Shown in pieces: positions 5,152 through 7,414 of a DNA stretch of 7,414 nucleotides. The DNA is from Angelakisella sp. (GTDB lineage Bacteria > Bacillota > Clostridia > Oscillospirales > Ruminococcaceae). The translations under genes and the position numbers were made by a program. The stretch is taken from contig JAAWEO010000102.1 of assembly GCA_022794295.1 (NCBI GenBank), forward strand, positions 1 through 7,414, given 5' to 3'. Every line of letters starts with the position of its first letter. Position 1 is the first letter of the stretch. The notes beneath the pieces were generated by a model. That model had not been told where the DNA came from. It worked only from the letters and a program-made list of their open reading frames with translations, and did no database searches.

Positions 5152-6532
5152 ATTGCTTTTGTTCCGGATTATTGTGCTTGGCAAAGAAGGCGTCGATCTC
5201 CTTCTTTATGGCGTCGGGCTTGGAGGTCTTGATCAGATACCCCGAGGGCTTCAGGGGCATTACCTTGATCATGCTCTCCGGGTCCCGTCGGCCGGTAAGG
5301 AAGATCACCGGGGTGTCGGCAAAGGACTCGTCCGACCGGAGCATCTCCAGGGTCTGGCGGCCATCGCAAATCGGCATTTCGTAGTCCAGCAGCACCAGGT
5401 CCGGGGGGTTCAGGGTGATGGCGCGAATGGCGGCGATGCCGGAATCGGCGGTGAAAACGGAGTAGTCCTTTTCCAGCAGGCGGATCATTCCCTGGCGGAT
5501 GGTAGCGGAATCGTCCACCACCAGCACCTTGGGACGGGGATGCTCCTTGGCCCGCTCCTCCTTTTCTTTGCGGTGGCTGAGGTATTTTTCCACCTCGGCG
5601 GCGGCGTTTTCTATCCCGATGGGGGTGCCGATGCCCTTCTCCAGCAAATGGGGGGCAATGGCGCAGTAAGAGAAGTACCCTGCCCCGGTATCCAGCAGCA
5701 GGCTGATCTGGAGCTTTTCCTTCTCCAGAAGGGTGCGGAATTCCCGGTAGGAGAGGAGGTCCTCCTCCTCCAGGCGGTAATGCTCCAGAGAGGGGAAGCA
5801 CTCCATCACCCGGCCCACAAACTGGCGGGCGGTGTACCGGGTGGCATGGATCAGCATATCATCCAGCTTGTTGGTTTGGATCCCCAGGATCTTCCCCACG
5901 GTGTTGATCAGCAGACGCTCCTCGAACACCAGGAGGACCTCTAGCTTTTCCTCCTCCTCGGGGATGCCGTAGACCAGGCGGTAATAGACCCCGTTGCCGA
6001 ATTTTTCCCCGCCGTAGACATCGCTGACCAGGTGGGATTCCAGGTGGAACATATCAAAAATCAGCTGGACGATGACCTTCTTCATGGCCTCCTGCTCCTC
6101 CCCGGGGAGCAGGTCCTCCCACCGGCGGGTATGCTTGCCGGTAATAGAAAAGTCCTCGGTAAGGGTATGGCCGATCAGCCACCCGGCGCAGACCCCCAGG
6201 AAGTGGTCCACCGCCTCCTGGGAATAGCCGTTTTTCTCCAGCTCCTTTTCCAGGGTGGGCAGGGTGTTATCCCGGAAGCTCTGATGGATCTGCCGGTGCT
6301 GGGGCAGGCCCTCATACTGGATGGAAGCCATATAGGCTTCTTCGTCCGAAAAGTGGGTCATGGCGTGGGTCCGGAAGAATTTGATCCCCTCCTGGCAGGC
6401 CCACTGGCTGTCCTTTCCCTCTGCCTTTAGGGCAAACAGCTTGTTAATGATACTAAAGAGCCTTTTGTGGTCCCGGTCGATGCTTTCCACACCGATATTA
6501 AATTCTTCCCGCCACTCAAATTGTTCGTCCAT
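5150..6532 (-). CDS. Bacteriohemerythrin / CheX-like / response-regulator receiver fusion protein
   Basis: 460 residues, soluble, three domains. Residues 1-135 are bacteriohemerythrin with all seven canonical diiron ligands: H22, H60, E64, H79, H83, H122 and D127 (motifs DRDHKRLF, HFSDEE, HRQIHQ, GHTLTEDF); this domain binds oxygen. Residues ~145-320 resemble CheX-family phosphatases (LVFEERLLINTVGKILG, DDMLIHATRYTARQFVGRV), but the ExxN catalytic motif is absent (ARQFVGRV in its place), so it may be a sensing or docking domain. Residues ~334-455 are a receiver with D340/D341, phospho-acceptor D383 (LLDYEMP), T413 and K435. I chose the ATG at 6532, with AGAGGAGG 9 nt upstream; an ATG 14 codons earlier has none. 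No output domain or partner kinase is present. The likely role is coupling oxygen or redox state to two-component or chemotaxis signalling (inference). Confidence 0.88.
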   Translation of the reverse strand: MDEQFEWREEFNIGVESIDRDHKRLFSIINKLFALKAEGKDSQWACQEGIKFFRTHAMTHFSDEEAYMASIQYEGLPQHRQIHQSFRDNTLPTLEKELEKNGYSQEAVDHFLGVCAGWLIGHTLTEDFSITGKHTRRWEDLLPGEEQEAMKKVIVQLIFDMFHLESHLVSDVYGGEKFGNGVYYRLVYGIPEEEEKLEVLLVFEERLLINTVGKILGIQTNKLDDMLIHATRYTARQFVGRVMECFPSLEHYRLEEEDLLSYREFRTLLEKEKLQISLLLDTGAGYFSYCAIAPHLLEKGIGTPIGIENAAAEVEKYLSHRKEKEERAKEHPRPKVLVVDDSATIRQGMIRLLEKDYSVFTADSGIAAIRAITLNPPDLVLLDYEMPICDGRQTLEMLRSDESFADTPVIFLTGRRDPESMIKVMPLKPSGYLIKTSKPDAIKKEIDAFFAKHNNPEQKQ

Positions 6533-6642
6533 ACTAAAAAACCTCCTCTTAGAAAAAATCCCATGAAGGGGCAATGTGATACTATTTTAATATTGCGGCA
6601 CACCAGAGCTATGGGGGCAGGGGGCAAGACAGCGCAACAAAT

Positions 6643-6680
6643 CCCTCATAATCAGACAAAACTTTTATCCTTTATGAGGG
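6643..6680 (-). repeat. 9-bp inverted repeat at the 5' end of the hemerythrin transcript
   Basis: CCCTCATAA (6643-6651) and TTATGAGGG (6672-6680) are perfect inverse copies with a 20-nt loop, beginning about 4 bases after the predicted transcription start. It could be a 5' stabilising stem-loop or an operator. There is no U-run after it. The rest of the ~150-nt leader shows nothing else recognisable before the ribosome site. Confidence 0.6.
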
Positions 6681-6690
6681 GGACAACATC

Positions 6691-6719
6691 ATTATACATA
6701 ATATGGAAGTAAAAATCAA
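6691..6719 (-). promoter_or_regulatory. Sigma-A promoter of the hemerythrin-receiver gene
   Basis: Minus strand: TTGATT (6719-6714), a 17-nt spacer and perfect TATAAT (6696-6691), the same boxes and spacing as the inverton promoter. Predicted start near 6684, giving a ~150-nt leader. The -35 box is embedded in the 17-base motif shared with the perR promoter region. Confidence 0.78.
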
Positions 6720-6728
6720 GAAAGATTC
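6712..6728 (+). promoter_or_regulatory. Second copy of the 17-base shared motif, over the hemerythrin -35 box
   Basis: AAAATCAAGAAAGATTC, identical to 4067-4083; similarity extends loosely upstream to an ATGG in both places. It overlaps the -35 box of the leftward hemerythrin promoter and lies just upstream of the rightward non-coding RNA, so it could affect both. Confidence 0.45.
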
Positions 6729-6751
6729 TCATTTTCTACAGAAAATATTTT

Positions 6752-7103
6752 GCGGGTTAGCACCCGCTGGCAGACCCTACCCGGCGCTGCGCGCCTTAAC
6801 GGTGTGCGGGGATCTAGTGGGTGTCTGGAGTCCTAATGAGTGCAGGGCGGGGCGATTCCCCTGCCTTTGACGGACTGGGGCGGGCGAGGTTTCTGCCAGC
6901 GCAGCACCATGCCCGAAGCCCAACGCCCAGTACCGGCTAGCCCTTCTGTCACCGGACATCAGTCCGGTCCGGGTCCAGGGCGGACAGCGCCTGGTCGTCC
7001 GCCGCGGCGGGCGAAACTCCCCGAAATAAGGCAGCAGCTTTCGATATAGGCCGCGGCTAATAATATGGTGCTAAAAAAGGACGGAGCGTTTTCCGTCCTT
7101 TTT
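6752..7103 (+). ncRNA. Large structured non-coding RNA, class not recognised
   Basis: About 350 nt with no convincing reading frame but dense, nested pairing. It starts with hairpin GCGGGT-TAGC-ACCCGC (6752-6767). A 5' domain is closed by the 9-bp helix 6766-6774/6892-6900 (GCTGGCAGA/TCTGCCAGC), which competes with the base of that hairpin, and contains hairpin 6783-6795 and stem AGTCC/GGACT (6829-6833/6872-6876). A 3' domain is closed by the 8-bp helix 6903-6910/7065-7072 (AGCACCAT/ATGGTGCT), and contains hairpin 6951-6968, stem 6979-6985/6997-7003 (competing with the next) and helix 7001-7008/7050-7057. A strong terminator follows directly. Unpaired stretches are purine-rich (GCGAAAC, CCGAAATAAGG). 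Signatures of RNase P, tmRNA, SRP RNA and T-box are not seen. An ornate RNA such as the raiA motif is a possibility that I cannot confirm. The exact 5' end and promoter are unclear. Confidence 0.62.
7074..7103 (+). terminator. Intrinsic terminator of the structured RNA
   Basis: AAAAGGACGGA pairs with TTCCGTCCTTTT around a small loop (core 7079-7085 with 7092-7098), ending in TTTTT. It begins two bases after the 3' strand of the closing helix. The A-tract on the left makes it potentially bidirectional. Confidence 0.88.
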
Positions 7104-7414
7104 GCGTCTGTGCGAAGTGACAAGCCGCGGCCGGAACGAGATTGGCCTACACCTACTCGCGGGGAGCGCCAGGCGCTTTCGATTTTACTTGTCTATCCTT
7201 CAAGACAGGCCCGAAGGGCCGCTTCTTGAACGTGGCTGTCTCTCGGTTCTGGGTACAGTGTTTTGGTTTGTAATAGTGTCGTTTCTTTTGACTGCCACGC
7301 GCCAGTCAGCCCCTCCGCATTCCTGTCTCGTTCTAAAGGTCTTTTGCCTCGTTTCGCCTCCCCGGCGAGGGGTCACTTTCTGTTGCGACAGAAAGTAACC
7401 AAAGAACGCCCAGG
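7104..7414. other. Non-coding stretch with several hairpins, no gene seen
   Basis: No frame here has a ribosome site or recognisable protein. It holds a short hairpin AGCGCC-A-GGCGCT (7165-7177), a longer hairpin at 7199-7230 (TTCAAGA/TCTTGAA outside GGCCC/GGGCC), and a perfect 8-bp inverted repeat ACTTTCTG/CAGAAAGT at 7375-7396, followed by AACCAAAGAACGCC up to the window edge. The last of these looks like a dispersed intergenic repeat, which one window cannot prove. Confidence 0.5.
7375..7396. repeat. Perfect 8-bp inverted repeat, possible dispersed intergenic element
   Basis: ACTTTCTG and CAGAAAGT surround a 6-nt loop TTGCGA. A GC-rich mini-hairpin (CCCC-GGCGA-GGGG) precedes it directly. 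There is no T-run, so a standard terminator is unlikely. Confidence 0.55.

Noticed and set aside
5102..5944. 280-codon plus frame opposite the receiver and CheX-like region
   Set aside because: Shadow of the minus gene: begins inside the bidirectional terminator and has no recognisable domain.
6697..6702. CATAAT as a -10 box for the rightward RNA
   Set aside because: No acceptable -35 sequence 16-18 nt upstream; the same DNA is better explained by the leftward hemerythrin promoter, so the RNA promoter is left open.
6840..7049. Short frames inside the structured RNA region (also 6777-6959 minus)
   Set aside because: No ribosome sites, no similarity, and the DNA is better explained by nested base pairing.
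7102..7398. 98-codon plus frame after the RNA terminator
   Set aside because: Starts with TTG inside the terminator tail, lacks a ribosome site, and its end reads through a hairpin repeat.

Overview
The window looks like chromosome of a GC-rich anaerobic Firmicute, most likely a gut clostridium of the Oscillospiraceae type. The signs are strong AGGAGG-type ribosome sites, TTGATT/TATAAT sigma-A promoters, a rubrerythrin/PerR/bacteriohemerythrin set of oxygen-defence genes, c-di-GMP-I riboswitches and a clostridial-style surface protein. This is inferred from content, not from a database match.

Left part (1-3920, all genes leftward). A recombinase gene (3038-3877, complete catalytic set) lies 22 bp beyond a 283-bp segment bounded by a perfect 24-bp inverted repeat (2734-2757 and 2993-3016). 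The segment carries a near-consensus promoter (TTGATT, 17 nt, TATAAT) that points left in the orientation sequenced here. This is the layout of an invertible promoter switch. Downstream are a small zinc-knuckle/AP2 DNA-binding protein (2214-2708), then two back-to-back c-di-GMP-I riboswitch aptamers (1937-2094), then a secreted surface protein (1-1895, running off the window). That protein has a 20-copy acidic hexapeptide stalk and adhesin-type domains. I read this as one circuit: a DNA inversion decides whether the unit is transcribed, and c-di-GMP tunes the surface protein. I see no separate promoter or terminator between the AP2 gene and the riboswitches.

Middle part (3980-5152, rightward). 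A leftward terminator-like hairpin precedes a promoter, then a PerR-type regulator (4120-4503) and a rubrerythrin (4562-5098) in one operon, closed by a bidirectional terminator at 5105-5151.

Right part (5150-7414). A leftward gene encodes an unusual three-domain protein: bacteriohemerythrin, a CheX-like domain and a response-regulator receiver. It has a clear promoter at 6691-6719. A 17-base motif overlapping its -35 box also occurs at the predicted perR transcription start, suggesting shared regulation of the diiron genes. To the right, 6752-7103 has no convincing gene. It folds into two domains closed by long-range 9-bp and 8-bp helices and ends in a strong terminator, so I call it a large structured non-coding RNA of unrecognised class. 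The last 310 bases hold only hairpins.
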